Shown here: positions 1 to 7,943 of the stretch, piece by piece
Position numbering within the stretch: position 1 is the stretch's first letter
How the letters are laid out: every line of letters starts with the position of its first letter
Assembly: GCF_001280015.1 (NCBI RefSeq)
Contig: NZ_LGDV01000001.1
Location: forward strand, 424,909 to 488,908
Length of the DNA stretch: 64,000 nucleotides
Source of the DNA: Streptomyces sp. MMG1121
Lineage (GTDB): Bacteria; Actinomycetota; Actinomycetes; Streptomycetales; Streptomycetaceae
Direction: 5' to 3'
Notes under the pieces: model-generated
Database searches by the model: none
Told to the model about the DNA's origin: nothing
The model's input: only the letters and a program-made list of their open reading frames with translations
Translations under genes and position numbers: made by a program

Positions 1-319
1 GGCAGCACACTGGGCGCCCGCGCCGGTGGGCACGGGCGTGCACTGCTTGCCGAAGGTCTCGCTGGCGGGCCTCGACGAGATGCGTCGGTCCGCCTCCGGG
101 CGCCGGCTCAGGCTCGCTGAGCAGTATGTCGACGGTCCGGCGAAGAGCTACTCCCCTTCTGCGCTCCCCATCGTACGGGATGTGAAAGTTCAGCCGCGAA
201 CCTTGTCGTGTCATGAACGCGTCATTAGCTTCTTACCGAGCGCTCACCCTCCGGCAACACGGCACCGCGAGCATTCCCTCGCTCGCGCTCCACCACCCCC
301 ACCCCACAAGGGAGTTCGC
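1..319. other. Left-edge region without a convincing gene; promoter of the HNH gene at its right end
   Basis: The first 147 bases read on the minus strand without a stop and with strong G/C third-position bias (the peptide includes ETFGKQCTPVPTGAGAQC), as though a gene runs off the left edge. No ATG, GTG or TTG lies between the in-frame stop at 148-150 and about position 33, so I cannot place a start. The right part holds the promoter of the nuclease gene. Confidence 0.35.
203..231 (+). promoter_or_regulatory. Putative sigma-HrdB-type promoter for the secreted HNH nuclease
   Basis: TTGTCG at 203-208 and TAGCTT at 226-231 are separated by 17 bases. This fits the streptomycete vegetative consensus (TTGACN, TAGNNT). 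Transcription would begin near 238, leaving a leader of about 80 bases with GGGAG before the ATG at 320. Inferred from sequence only. Confidence 0.5.
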
Positions 320-964
320 ATGCCGAAGTTCTACGCGCGTCGACGGCTGAGCATACTCGCCGCCCTCACGGGCGTCATGACCTCCGCCGCCCTGTTCAAC
401 TCCCCGAGCGCCTCCGCCGCCCTGCCCACCCCGGTCAGCGCCGCCACCGCCCGCGGCTACCTGTCCCAGCTCACCGTCGCCACCGAGGACCGCACCGGCT
501 ACAGCCGCGACAAGTTCCCGACCTGGATCACCATCGAAGGGACCTGCAACACCCGCGAGTGGATCCTCAAGCGGGACGGGGAGAACGTCGTCACCAACTC
601 CGCCTGCACCGCGACCAGCGGCAGCTGGTACTCCCCGTACGACGGCGCGACCTGGGCCTCCCCCTCCGACGTCGACATCGACCACCTCGTCCCGCTGGCC
701 GAGGCCTGGGACTCCGGCGCGAGCAAGTGGACCACCGCCCAGCGGCAGGCCTTCGCCAACGACGTCACCCGCCCGCAGCTCCTCGCCGTCACGGACAACG
801 TGAACCAGTCCAAGGGCGACCAGGACCCGGCGACCTGGGTCCCCTCCCGGTCCGCCTACGTGTGCACCTACGTCCGCGCCTGGGTGCAGGTGAAGTACTA
901 CTACAACCTCTCGGTCGACTCCGCCGAGAAGACGGCACTGACGAACGACCTGGCGAAGTGCTGA
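320..964 (+). CDS. Secreted HNH endonuclease family protein (DUF1524/GmrSD C-terminal type)
   Basis: The 214-residue product starts with a secretion signal (RRR near residue 7, a hydrophobic stretch, a cleavage-like ASA at 31-33). The mature part carries the family's DIDHLVPL motif (residues 119-126) and NQSKGD (162-167), the His and Asn of a beta-beta-alpha metal-dependent nuclease centre, followed by PATW. Four cysteines (76, 96, 182, 214) could form two disulfides, as expected outside the cell. I chose the ATG at 320 because GGGAG lies just before it and the signal peptide begins there; the open frame further upstream has no coding character. Role: probably an extracellular DNA or RNA nuclease; substrate unknown. 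Confidence 0.85.
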   Translation: MPKFYARRRLSILAALTGVMTSAALFNSPSASAALPTPVSAATARGYLSQLTVATEDRTGYSRDKFPTWITIEGTCNTREWILKRDGENVVTNSACTATSGSWYSPYDGATWASPSDVDIDHLVPLAEAWDSGASKWTTAQRQAFANDVTRPQLLAVTDNVNQSKGDQDPATWVPSRSAYVCTYVRAWVQVKYYYNLSVDSAEKTALTNDLAKC

Positions 965-990
965 CCGGCCGCTCGGGCCGCTGATCCGCT

Positions 991-1015
991 CGGCCGGCCG
1001 CTTCCCGGCCGGCCG
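991..1015. terminator. Bidirectional hairpin between convergent nuclease and DedA genes
   Basis: A 9-bp perfect GC stem (991-999 with 1007-1015) and a 7-base loop lie between the two convergent stop codons. There is no clear U-tract, as is common in Streptomyces. Confidence 0.6.
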
Positions 1016-1024
1016 GGCGACGCC

Positions 1025-1672
1025 TCAGGAAGCGGGCCTGCGCCGCATCAGATACCCCGCCGCCGCGCCCGCGCCGAAGAGGGCGGCCAGGGAGACGGCC
1101 GTGGCGAGCCAGGTCGCGCCGAGCCACTGGGCGCCGTAGTAGCCGAGGGCGACGCTGTACGCGGCCCAGGACAGGCCCGCCAGCGCGGACCAGGGAACGA
1201 AGTCACGGGCGCGCCGGTGGGCGGTACCGGCGCAGAAGGAGACGACCGAGCGGCCGGCGGGGGCGAAGCGGGCCAGCACGACGAGCGCGCCGCCGCCCCG
1301 GGCCAGGGCGTCGCCCAGCCGTTCCTGTGCGCTGGTCAGCCGCCGGGAGCGGGCTATCGCCCGGTCCAGCCGCTCCCCGCCCCGCCAGGCCAGGCGGTAG
1401 GCGACCAGATCGCCGAGGACCGAGGCGGCCGCCGCGCAGAGGATCAGGACCAGGAGGTCCGGCACGTCGTGCGGGACCCGGCCGGCCGCCGCGCCCGAGC
1501 CCGCCGCCGCGGCCGTACCCGCCGCGATGACGAGCACACCGCTCGGCAGCACCGGGACGAACACGTCGAGCAGCACGGACAGGGCCACCACGGCGTAGAT
1601 CCACGGCCCGTCGGCCAGTGACCCCACACTCTCGAACACCACGACTCCCGTTGCTCCCCCGTTGACAGCCAT
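1025..1672 (-). CDS. DedA/VTT-domain (SNARE-associated) membrane protein
   Basis: The 215-residue product is mostly hydrophobic. It has the DedA pattern: an N-terminal membrane hairpin (VPVLPSGVLVIAAG), a loop with GDLVAYRLAWRGG, then RFAPAGRSVVSFCAG, which matches the conserved arginine-containing RF.P..R motif, and C-terminal membrane helices ending in RRR. DedA proteins are inner-membrane proteins linked to phospholipid handling and envelope homeostasis. The start at 1672 (MAVNGG) is placed where the hydrophobic protein begins; an upstream extension to 1843 is compositionally different and unlikely. It is convergent with the nuclease gene. Confidence 0.8.
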   Translation of the reverse strand: MAVNGGATGVVVFESVGSLADGPWIYAVVALSVLLDVFVPVLPSGVLVIAAGTAAAAGSGAAAGRVPHDVPDLLVLILCAAAASVLGDLVAYRLAWRGGERLDRAIARSRRLTSAQERLGDALARGGGALVVLARFAPAGRSVVSFCAGTAHRRARDFVPWSALAGLSWAAYSVALGYYGAQWLGATWLATAVSLAALFGAGAAAGYLMRRRPAS

Positions 1673-1866
1673 ACAGCGTACGCCGGGGGTGTGACAGCAG
1701 GTTCCAGGGGGGCCGATGGGGCTGTTCGGGCGCTCGTTCACCCGTGCGGCGCGTCCTGTGCGGCGAAGCCGCCCCGGGTGTCGTAGCAACGGAGAGAGGC
1801 CTGTCCACGGACATCCGACCCACATTCGAACGAAGCAGCGCATATGCGCGGAAAAAGGTGCACATC

Positions 1867-2394
1867 ATGGTGTCAGCCGTATACGCGGGCGCACTGGCCG
1901 CAGCCCTGTTCGCGACCGGATGCGGAAGCACGGACGTCTTCTCGCGGAACACCGACGGCGTGTTCGCGCCGGCCGGTATCGCCGCGTCGCAGGCCGTGAC
2001 GTACGACCAGAACCTCGTTCCGACGGGCTCCTCCATCCACGTCCGGCAGCGGACCGAGGCGGGTGGCGCCACGACGGTCGAACTGCGGGTCGCGGGCGTC
2101 AAGGCCGGTCACGCCTACGGGGTCCACATCCACCAGAAGGCCTGCGGCGCCAACCCCAAGGACGCCGGCATGCACTACCAGAACGAGCCCGGCATGGACG
2201 CCGCCCACGTCAACGACAAGAACGAGGTCTGGCTGGACTTCAAGGCCGACGCGGACGGCAACGCCAGCGTGAAGGCACAGCACAGCTGGGCCTTCCGCAA
2301 GGGCGAGGCCGGCTCGGTCGTCATCCACAGCGTGCAGGGCACCAAGGGCAGCAGGGCGGCCTGCTTCACCGTGCCGTTCGACAGCGCGTCGTAG
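1867..2394 (+). CDS. Superoxide dismutase (Cu/Zn)-like lipoprotein
   Basis: The 175-residue protein has a short hydrophobic leader ending in ATGC (Cys19), suggesting a lipoprotein. The SOD beta-barrel signature follows: GVHIHQ (His87, His89), AGMHYQ (His103), and VVIHS (His154), plus Cys93 and Cys166, spaced to form the usual disulfide. The zinc-loop region (DAAHVNDKNEVWLDF) lacks the classical HAGDL sequence, so metal content and activity are uncertain. A GTG at 1858 would add VHI, and neither start gives the usual positive leader charge; the exact N-terminus is unsure. A strong hairpin follows the stop. Function if active: extracytoplasmic superoxide removal. Confidence 0.75.
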   Translation: MVSAVYAGALAAALFATGCGSTDVFSRNTDGVFAPAGIAASQAVTYDQNLVPTGSSIHVRQRTEAGGATTVELRVAGVKAGHAYGVHIHQKACGANPKDAGMHYQNEPGMDAAHVNDKNEVWLDFKADADGNASVKAQHSWAFRKGEAGSVVIHSVQGTKGSRAACFTVPFDSAS

Positions 2395-2410
2395 GCAGCG
2401 GCCGGCCGGA

Positions 2411-2460
2411 CACAGGGCGGCGCCCTTCCCCCTCGTGGCGGGGAAGGGCGCCGCCCTGTG
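2411..2460. terminator. Perfect 20-bp bidirectional terminator hairpin
   Basis: Bases 2411-2430 are exactly complementary to 2441-2460, with a 10-base interval. The stem sits between the convergent SOD-like and DoxX genes and should serve both. Confidence 0.8.
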
Positions 2461-2475
2461 CCGGGCGCGTGCGGA

Positions 2476-2943
2476 TCAGGCCGCTATCGGGGTCTGCTCG
2501 GCGACGGGCTCGGCGCCCTCGGCCGTTCCCCGGCCGGCGGCCCGGCCGACCAGCCGGTCGAGGCCGAAGGCGCCGGAGCCGGTGAAGACGAGCAGGAAGA
2601 ACGCCCAGCAGAACAGGACCGACAGCTCGCCGCCGTTCTGGATGGGCCACAGCGCGGCCTGCTGGTGCACGTCGAAGTAGGCGAACGCCATCGAGCCCGA
2701 GGCGATCAGCGCGGCGCCGCGGGTGCCGAGGCCGAGAAGCACCAGAGCGCCGGCGACCAGCTGGATCACGGCCGCGTACCAGCCGGGCCAGGTGCCGGAC
2801 GGGATCGTGCCGCCGTTGGTGCCCGCGGCGCCGCCGAGTACGCCGAAGAGGGACGCGGCGCCGTGCACGGCGAAGAGCAGGCCTACGACGATCCGGAAGA
2901 GCCCGAGGGCGTAGGGCTGGGCGGAGTTGAGGCGAGCGGACAT
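2476..2943 (-). CDS. DoxX family membrane protein
   Basis: The 155-residue product has four hydrophobic segments and the DoxX pattern: LGLFRIVVGLLFAVHGAA at the N-terminus, then WPGWYAAVIQLVAGALVLLGLG, then FAYFDVH and WPIQNGGELSVLFCW. DoxX proteins are small integral membrane proteins; in mycobacteria one forms an oxidative-stress complex with SodA. Here an SOD-like gene is convergent next door. GAGGAGAACCCC precedes the ATG at 2943. A likely iron box lies about 70 bases upstream, so expression is probably iron-controlled. Confidence 0.85.
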   Translation of the reverse strand: MSARLNSAQPYALGLFRIVVGLLFAVHGAASLFGVLGGAAGTNGGTIPSGTWPGWYAAVIQLVAGALVLLGLGTRGAALIASGSMAFAYFDVHQQAALWPIQNGGELSVLFCWAFFLLVFTGSGAFGLDRLVGRAAGRGTAEGAEPVAEQTPIAA

Positions 2944-3013
2944 GGGGTTCTCCTCTTCGGTGCCGGCCGGGGACGGGCCGGTCGTGGGGGGGGTGTCATA
3001 CCGAACGAGGGGT

Positions 3014-3032
3014 CCAGGTTAGGCGAACCTAA
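3014..3032. promoter_or_regulatory. Iron-box-like operator (DmdR/IdeR/DtxR type)
   Basis: CCAGGTTAGGCGAACCTAA at 3014-3032 differs from the actinobacterial iron box TTAGGTTAGGCTAACCTAA at only three positions and keeps the TTAGG...CCTAA dyad. It overlaps the stop codon of the FAD/NAD(P) gene and lies 71-89 bases upstream of the DoxX start, so it most likely controls DoxX. Regulator identity is inferred. Confidence 0.6.
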
Positions 3033-4978
3033 TCAATGCTTGCAAGTTCAACATAAGGCCGCTCCTCCGCGTCCGCCGACGGTTCCGCTTCGGCGCCGGC
3101 CACCCGCAGAACGGCCCGGGCGACCGCGTCGGCGTCCGACAGCGTCACCGAGTCCACCCCCGGCCGGGCGCCCGCCGCCGTCACCCAGTGCACGCCCTCC
3201 GTGGGCACCCCGAACGCGAACCTCCTTGCATGGACGGCTCCTTGACGGTCGATCAGCCGGTAGGGCCGCCGCGTCACGTCCACCCCGCCGGTCTCGTAAC
3301 CGTCCACCGTGTGCGGCCGGCAGCCGCCCTCCGCGAGGAGCCGCGCGAGCAACTGGTCGGCCGTGCACCGCAGATCGGGTTCCGGAAGCCGCGCCTCTAT
3401 GAGGGTCGTCACACGCACGTCGGAGCCCGGCACGTCCGGCGAGGACGCCACCCAGGCCGCGGGCCCGTCGCGCACGTCGAGCCGCGGGCCGAGCACCTCC
3501 ATCACGCCCGCCTCCAGCAGGGCGGTCAGTTCCTCGATACGGCGCCGGGGCGGCCCGATGGACAGGAAGGCGTTGAGCGGGGTGTACCAGCGGTCCAGAT
3601 GCGCACGCCGGGAGGCACCGCTCAGCCCGCCGTGGTCGACCACCAGCCGTATCTCGTTGCGCAGGTCGCGCAGCACGTCGAGGGCCGCCTTGAGCGGGCC
3701 GCGCACATTGCCCAGGGCGGCCTGCTCGGCGTCCTCGTGCAGGTACTCCAGCAGCCACGCCCGCCACTGCCCCGGATCCGCGAACTCCCGCTCCCCGTAC
3801 GGCCGGGCGATCCGGTCCCAGCACCACCGCTCGCCCGCGCCGACCCCGAACTCGTCGAGCAGCGCCACCTCCCGGGGGTCACCGTGCGGTACGGCCAGAA
3901 AGCGCTCGACGAGGTCGGTACGGCCGGTCAGCGCGCCGTAGTACACCGTCTCCACCTCCTTGGCGACCAGCGGCCATATCTCGGCGAGGAAGTCGGGCGC
4001 CTCGCCGGAGTCGGCGCGTTCGCGGAAGCCCTCGATCACCTCCGGGGTGAGCAGCAGCGGGGTGTGCCGGCCGTACGGGCCCTTGGCGTTGTCGCCGCGC
4101 GCCTGGTACGGCACCCCGCGCCGCGAGCCGGCGTAGAGGCGGGGTTCACGGCCGGAGGGCAGATAGCGCAGCCCGCCGGACGGGCGCCGGACGAAGCGGC
4201 CGCCGCGGCCGCTGGTGAACAGGGCCAGGTGGTCGAAGAAATTGAGCCCCAGACCGCGCAGCAGCACGGCCTCGCCCGGCCGGACGGCGTCGAGGTCCAC
4301 GTCGGCCGGGTTGGCGGGCGGGACATGGGTGAGGCCGTGCCGGGCGGCGTACGCGGCGGTGCGGCGCTCCTCCTCGGTGCCGGCGGCGGGCAGATGCCCC
4401 TGCGCCAGCACCACCGCGGCCAGACCGGACAGGACCCGGCCGTCGTCGAGGGTGAGCACCTGGCGGCCGTCCTCGGCGTCGTCCAGGCGAACGGCACGGG
4501 CCCGGTGGACGCGGACGTCCACCGGGTCCGGGGCCTCGCGGACGGTCCTGGCGAACACCCACTCCAGATAACGGCCGTAGTGCGCGCGGCTCGGATACGC
4601 GTCCGGACCCAACTCGCCGTCCGCCCACTCGTGCAGGCTGGGGCCGGGCCGGACGGGGCCCGCGCAGTCCACGCTGGCATCGGTGAACAGCGTCACCTGG
4701 CTCGCCACGGTGTTCATCAGCAGCTCGGCCGGCTGCGCGGTGCGCCAGACCCGGCCGGGTCCGGGCGGTGCCGGGTCGATCACGTGGACCGTCAGCCGGA
4801 CACCGGGCAGGAGCAGCTCCGGCGCGGAGGCGCAGAGGCGTTCCAGCACGCTGGTTCCGCGCGGACCGGCTCCGACCAGGGCGACGGAGACCGTGGGGGA
4901 TTCCTGGGTCGGTGCAGACAAGGACTGACTCCCGGGCGGTTGGCGTCCGCCGGTCAAGCGGACGGGGCGCCTCATCAT
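3029..4978 (-). CDS. FAD/NAD(P)-binding protein (NAD_binding_9 family), 649 aa
   Basis: Near the N-terminus VALVGAGPRGTSVLERL gives a dinucleotide-binding GxGxxG Rossmann motif. A second nucleotide-binding area is suggested by AVVLAQGHLP and EAVLLRGLGLNFFDHL. The size and the GAGPRG form fit the flavin-dependent family annotated as FAD/NAD(P)-binding protein (HycX-like, PF13454), soluble and probably cytoplasmic. Substrate unknown. The first ATG (4978) and the adjacent one both lie a little before the Rossmann motif; a later start is possible. The gene ends inside the iron box, so readthrough into DoxX is possible, although the box suggests a separate DoxX promoter. Confidence 0.75.
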   Translation of the reverse strand: MMRRPVRLTGGRQPPGSQSLSAPTQESPTVSVALVGAGPRGTSVLERLCASAPELLLPGVRLTVHVIDPAPPGPGRVWRTAQPAELLMNTVASQVTLFTDASVDCAGPVRPGPSLHEWADGELGPDAYPSRAHYGRYLEWVFARTVREAPDPVDVRVHRARAVRLDDAEDGRQVLTLDDGRVLSGLAAVVLAQGHLPAAGTEEERRTAAYAARHGLTHVPPANPADVDLDAVRPGEAVLLRGLGLNFFDHLALFTSGRGGRFVRRPSGGLRYLPSGREPRLYAGSRRGVPYQARGDNAKGPYGRHTPLLLTPEVIEGFRERADSGEAPDFLAEIWPLVAKEVETVYYGALTGRTDLVERFLAVPHGDPREVALLDEFGVGAGERWCWDRIARPYGEREFADPGQWRAWLLEYLHEDAEQAALGNVRGPLKAALDVLRDLRNEIRLVVDHGGLSGASRRAHLDRWYTPLNAFLSIGPPRRRIEELTALLEAGVMEVLGPRLDVRDGPAAWVASSPDVPGSDVRVTTLIEARLPEPDLRCTADQLLARLLAEGGCRPHTVDGYETGGVDVTRRPYRLIDRQGAVHARRFAFGVPTEGVHWVTAAGARPGVDSVTLSDADAVARAVLRVAGAEAEPSADAEERPYVELASID

Positions 4979-5084
4979 GCCCGGTGTGGTCGAACGGCCC
5001 TGGCTGTGGACCGAGTGATGCGGAGTGTGGGAGGTGGTGCGCGGATTTGTCGGGCTGCGGGTGCATTGTGGTCGCTCGCGCCCA

Positions 5085-5155
5085 CGCGGTGGAGCCGCAC
5101 ATCGATCACGCGGCGGAGCCGCATATCGGTACAGCCCCGCGGCCCTTCAAGGCGC
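5085..5155. repeat. Streptomyces-type dispersed intergenic repeat, partly duplicated
   Basis: Read on the minus strand, this gap contains GCGGGGCTGTACCGATATGC followed by GGCTCCGCCGCGTG and then a second partial unit, ATGTGCGGCTCCACCGCGTG, ending GGGCGCGAGCGACCAC. The same core recurs at about 29113-29165. Such elements are common between Streptomyces genes; function unknown. Confidence 0.6.
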
Positions 5156-5367
5156 TACCTGCCCCGGACCTCCAAGCCCCCGAGCAGCTCCGCCGTCGCC
5201 TGCGCCACCGCCGCCACCGCCCTGTCGAAGACCTCGCGGTTGTGGGCGGCGGGGGCCCGGAAGCCCGAGACCTTGCGTACGTACTGCAGCGCGGCGGCGT
5301 GGATGTCCTCGTCCGTGGCCTCGCCGGGCAGGACGGGTGGGCGCAGCGTCTTGATACTCCGGCACAT
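5155..5367 (-). CDS. DUF2277 family small protein
   Basis: This 70-residue product begins MCRSIKTLRPPVLP, with GEATDEDIHAAALQYVRKVS and GFRAPAAHNREVFDRAV in the body, the characteristic sequence of the DUF2277 family. The start is fixed by the conserved MCRxIKTLRPP N-terminus. No biochemical role is known to me. The gene lies back to back with the ketopantoate-reductase-like gene and ends at the dispersed repeat. Confidence 0.85.
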   Translation of the reverse strand: MCRSIKTLRPPVLPGEATDEDIHAAALQYVRKVSGFRAPAAHNREVFDRAVAAVAQATAELLGGLEVRGR

Positions 5368-5460
5368 GTCCTCAGTCTCCCGCACCCGGCGCACGCCTGC
5401 GATGATCACGGTGAAGGCGGCCACCGACTCCCGGGGCCGACCGTCGAAAGGAACAGCCTC

Positions 5461-6369
5461 ATGGCAACCAAGAGCACCGTGGCCATCCTCGGCCCGGGCG
5501 GCACGGGGGGTCTCCTCGCCGCCCTTCTCTCCCGCTGCGGCCACCGCGTCGTCTGCCTGGCGCAGGACTCCACGGCCGACACCCTGCGCCGTACCGGAAT
5601 CACCGTCCGCAGCGCGCAGTTCGGCGAGTTCACCGCGTCCGTCGGGGCGGACACCGAGCTGCGCGAACCGGTGGACGCCTGCGTGATCGCCGTCAAGCAC
5701 ACCGCGCTCGACGCGGCCCTCACGCGGGTGCCGCCGGCCGTGCTCGGCGACGCCCTGGTCGTACCGCTGCTGAACGGCGTCGAACACCCCGCCGCGCTGC
5801 GCGAGCGCTACCGCCCCGACCGGGTCGCCCCGGCGGTGATCCGCGTGGAGTCCACCCGGGTCTGCCCCGGTGTGATCGAGCACGGCAGCCCGTTCACGGA
5901 GATCGACCTCGCCGGGGACGGCGTACCCCGCGCCCGTCTGGACGCCTTCGCCGCCGACCTGACCGCCGCCGGTACGACCGCCCGCGTGGTCGAGGACGAG
6001 ACGGCGGCACTGTGGGCCAAGATGGCGTTCCTGGCCCCGTTCGCACTGCTCACCACCCGGTACGGCCTTCCGCTCGGCGAGGTCCGCACCCGGCACCGCG
6101 CGGAACTGGAGGCCCTGGTCGCCGAGACCGCCGCGGTCAGCCGCGCCTGCGGTGCCCCCGCCGACCCGGCCCAGGCGCTGGCCCGGTACGACGCCTTCCC
6201 GCCCGGCGCCAAGTCGTCCATGCAGCGTGACGCCGAGGCGGGCCGCCCGCTGGAACTCGACGCCATCGGCGGGGCGCTGCTGCGCGCCGCCGGCCGGCAC
6301 GGGGTCCCGGCACCGGTGGCGGCCCGCCTGATCGACGAGCTGCGGGCGGCCGGCCACCCGTTCGGCTGA
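5461..6369 (+). CDS. Ketopantoate reductase family protein (ApbA/PanE-like)
   Basis: The 302-residue protein opens with a Rossmann motif, VAILGPGGTGGLLAALLSRCGH (GxGGxG at residues 11-16). It continues with the family landmarks CVIAVKHTALDAAL, VVPLLNGVEH, ALWAKMAF with the lysine expected in the active site, and KSSMQRDAEAGRPLELD near the C-terminus. PanE enzymes reduce 2-dehydropantoate to pantoate with NADPH for CoA synthesis. Many paralogues in Streptomyces act on other substrates, so panE is not assigned. GAAAGGA precedes the ATG. Confidence 0.8.
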   Translation: MATKSTVAILGPGGTGGLLAALLSRCGHRVVCLAQDSTADTLRRTGITVRSAQFGEFTASVGADTELREPVDACVIAVKHTALDAALTRVPPAVLGDALVVPLLNGVEHPAALRERYRPDRVAPAVIRVESTRVCPGVIEHGSPFTEIDLAGDGVPRARLDAFAADLTAAGTTARVVEDETAALWAKMAFLAPFALLTTRYGLPLGEVRTRHRAELEALVAETAAVSRACGAPADPAQALARYDAFPPGAKSSMQRDAEAGRPLELDAIGGALLRAAGRHGVPAPVAARLIDELRAAGHPFG

Positions 6370-6431
6370 ACCTCCCCCGGACCCCCCGAAGGAGCTCGCC
6401 TCCCAAAATCGAACAGGCGTAGCATTGCCGC

Positions 6432-6767
6432 GTGGCTACGACCCATGAATTCCCCAGTGACCTCCTCGCCGGGCAGGAGGAGCTGCATCAGGTCAGGGCA
6501 GAGCTGTCGGCCCTGCTCAAGCGGCTGCCCTGGTCGGTCGAGCCGATGGACGGGTTCAGCGACGACACCGGCTGGCGCCAGGTGGAGCGGCCCGCGTCCC
6601 CGGGCTGGACGGAGGACGAGCAGGCCGAGGTGGAGAAGCTGCGCCGACGCGAGCACGAGCTGGCGGTGTTCGTCAGCACCCACCGCTTCTGGGCCGAGGT
6701 CGCGGCGGCGGACCGGGTGGAGACCCGCACCCGGCTGAAGCACGCCCGCGAACGGACGAAGGAGTAG
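6432..6767 (+). CDS. Conserved hypothetical charged protein, 111 aa
   Basis: I do not recognise a named family. The product is small, soluble and rich in Glu, Arg and Trp, with predicted helices (EELHQVRAELSALLKRL and EDEQAEVEKLRRREHELAVF). The start is the GTG at 6432. TAGCAT lies six bases before it and there is no Shine-Dalgarno sequence, which suggests a leaderless message. A strong terminator follows immediately. Confidence 0.65.
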   Translation: MATTHEFPSDLLAGQEELHQVRAELSALLKRLPWSVEPMDGFSDDTGWRQVERPASPGWTEDEQAEVEKLRRREHELAVFVSTHRFWAEVAAADRVETRTRLKHARERTKE

Positions 6768-6772
6768 AAAAG

Positions 6773-6806
6773 GAGAAGCCCCCGGCCGTGCGGCCGGGGG
6801 CTTCTC
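6773..6806. terminator. Strong 15-bp terminator hairpin
   Basis: Bases 6773-6787 pair perfectly with 6792-6806 around a GTGC tetraloop. The hairpin begins 6 bases after the stop of the 111-aa gene and ends just before the convergent tRNA gene, so it may serve both strands. Confidence 0.8.
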
Positions 6807-6811
6807 GCCGG

Positions 6812-6883
<72 letters not shown>

Positions 6884-7100
6884 CGAACACCCGGGCTCAC
6901 GCCCAGGACGAGTCGACAGCCTACCTTGCCGGGGCCGGTGTATCGCAAACCCGTTCCGGCGGGCCACAGGGGGGCTAACCCCACCCCCGGGCCGGGAGCC
7001 TTCCGGATTCCCGGCAGCGCGAAGATCAATTAGCGTCGTCGCCGACCGACACACTCGGGCCGCCGCAGCCGGCGGTCCGGCCCAGGGGGAGAAAGATCGC

Positions 7101-7871
7101 ATGGCCCGTTCCGTTCCTGCCCGCGCCGCCGCCATGACCGTGGTCACCGGGGTACTCGTCGCGGGGGTGAGCGCCTGCGGCGCCTCCGCCGACGACGACA
7201 AGCACCCCGACCACCGGTCCTTCGCACTGCACGGCCGCACGCTCACCGTCGACTCCGACGACGCGGCACTGGAGATCGTCGCCGCGCGGGGGAACAAGGC
7301 GGGGACGGTCCAGGTCACGCGGTGGTTCAAGGGGAGGGTCGTCGTCGGGGGCAGCCCCGGGGTGAGCTGGTCCTTCCAGGGCGACCGGCTGAAGCTGCGC
7401 ATGCACTGCAACGGGTTCATCGCCGACTGCGCGGCCAAGTACCGCGTCGAGGTGCCCCAGGGGGTCGCGGTCAACGTCGACGACGGGAACGGGAGCGTGC
7501 GGGCGCGCGGGTTCGCCGACGCCCTGGGCATCCACACCAGCAACGGTGCCGTGCACGTCACCGACTCCACCGGTCCGCTGGACCTGCGCTCCGACAACGG
7601 CTCGCTCCGCGCGGAGGTCTCCGCGCAGCGGGTGCACGCCGAGGCCGCCAACGGCGCCGTCGGCCTCACCCTCGGCCGCGTACCGGATCAGGTGGACGCC
7701 ACCAGCTACAACGGCGCGGTGACCATCGCGTTGCCCCGCGCCACGTACCACGTGAAGGCCCACTCGGACAACGGAGCCGTCTCGGTGTCCGTGCCCCGGG
7801 ACGACAGGAGCCCGCACACCGTGTCGGCCGGGTCCTCGAACGGGAAGGTCACGGTCCGTACGGCGAACTGA
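7101..7871 (+). CDS. DUF4097-type beta-repeat lipoprotein
   Basis: The 256-residue product has a lipoprotein signal ending in VSAC. The remainder repeats a short beta-strand pattern around NGxV/NGSL steps (DDGNGSVRARGF, SNGAVHVTDS, DNGSLRAEV, ANGAVGLTL, YNGAVTIAL, DNGAVSVSV, SNGKVTV), which is typical of DUF4097/DUF2807 proteins folding as a beta-helix. The location is outside the membrane. No enzyme motif is visible; a structural or adhesive envelope role is an inference. GGGGGAGAAAGA precedes the ATG. Confidence 0.75.
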   Translation: MARSVPARAAAMTVVTGVLVAGVSACGASADDDKHPDHRSFALHGRTLTVDSDDAALEIVAARGNKAGTVQVTRWFKGRVVVGGSPGVSWSFQGDRLKLRMHCNGFIADCAAKYRVEVPQGVAVNVDDGNGSVRARGFADALGIHTSNGAVHVTDSTGPLDLRSDNGSLRAEVSAQRVHAEAANGAVGLTLGRVPDQVDATSYNGAVTIALPRATYHVKAHSDNGAVSVSVPRDDRSPHTVSAGSSNGKVTVRTAN

Positions 7872-7943
7872 CCGGCCCGTGTGTTCGTCCTCCACGGGTG
7901 GGAGAATGAGACCACCCACGGCGGACCAGTACGGGAGAGGGAT

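Noticed and set aside
1..147. Possible start of a minus-strand gene leaving the left edge
   Set aside because: It has good third-position bias but no standard start codon before about position 33, so it could not be called as a gene.
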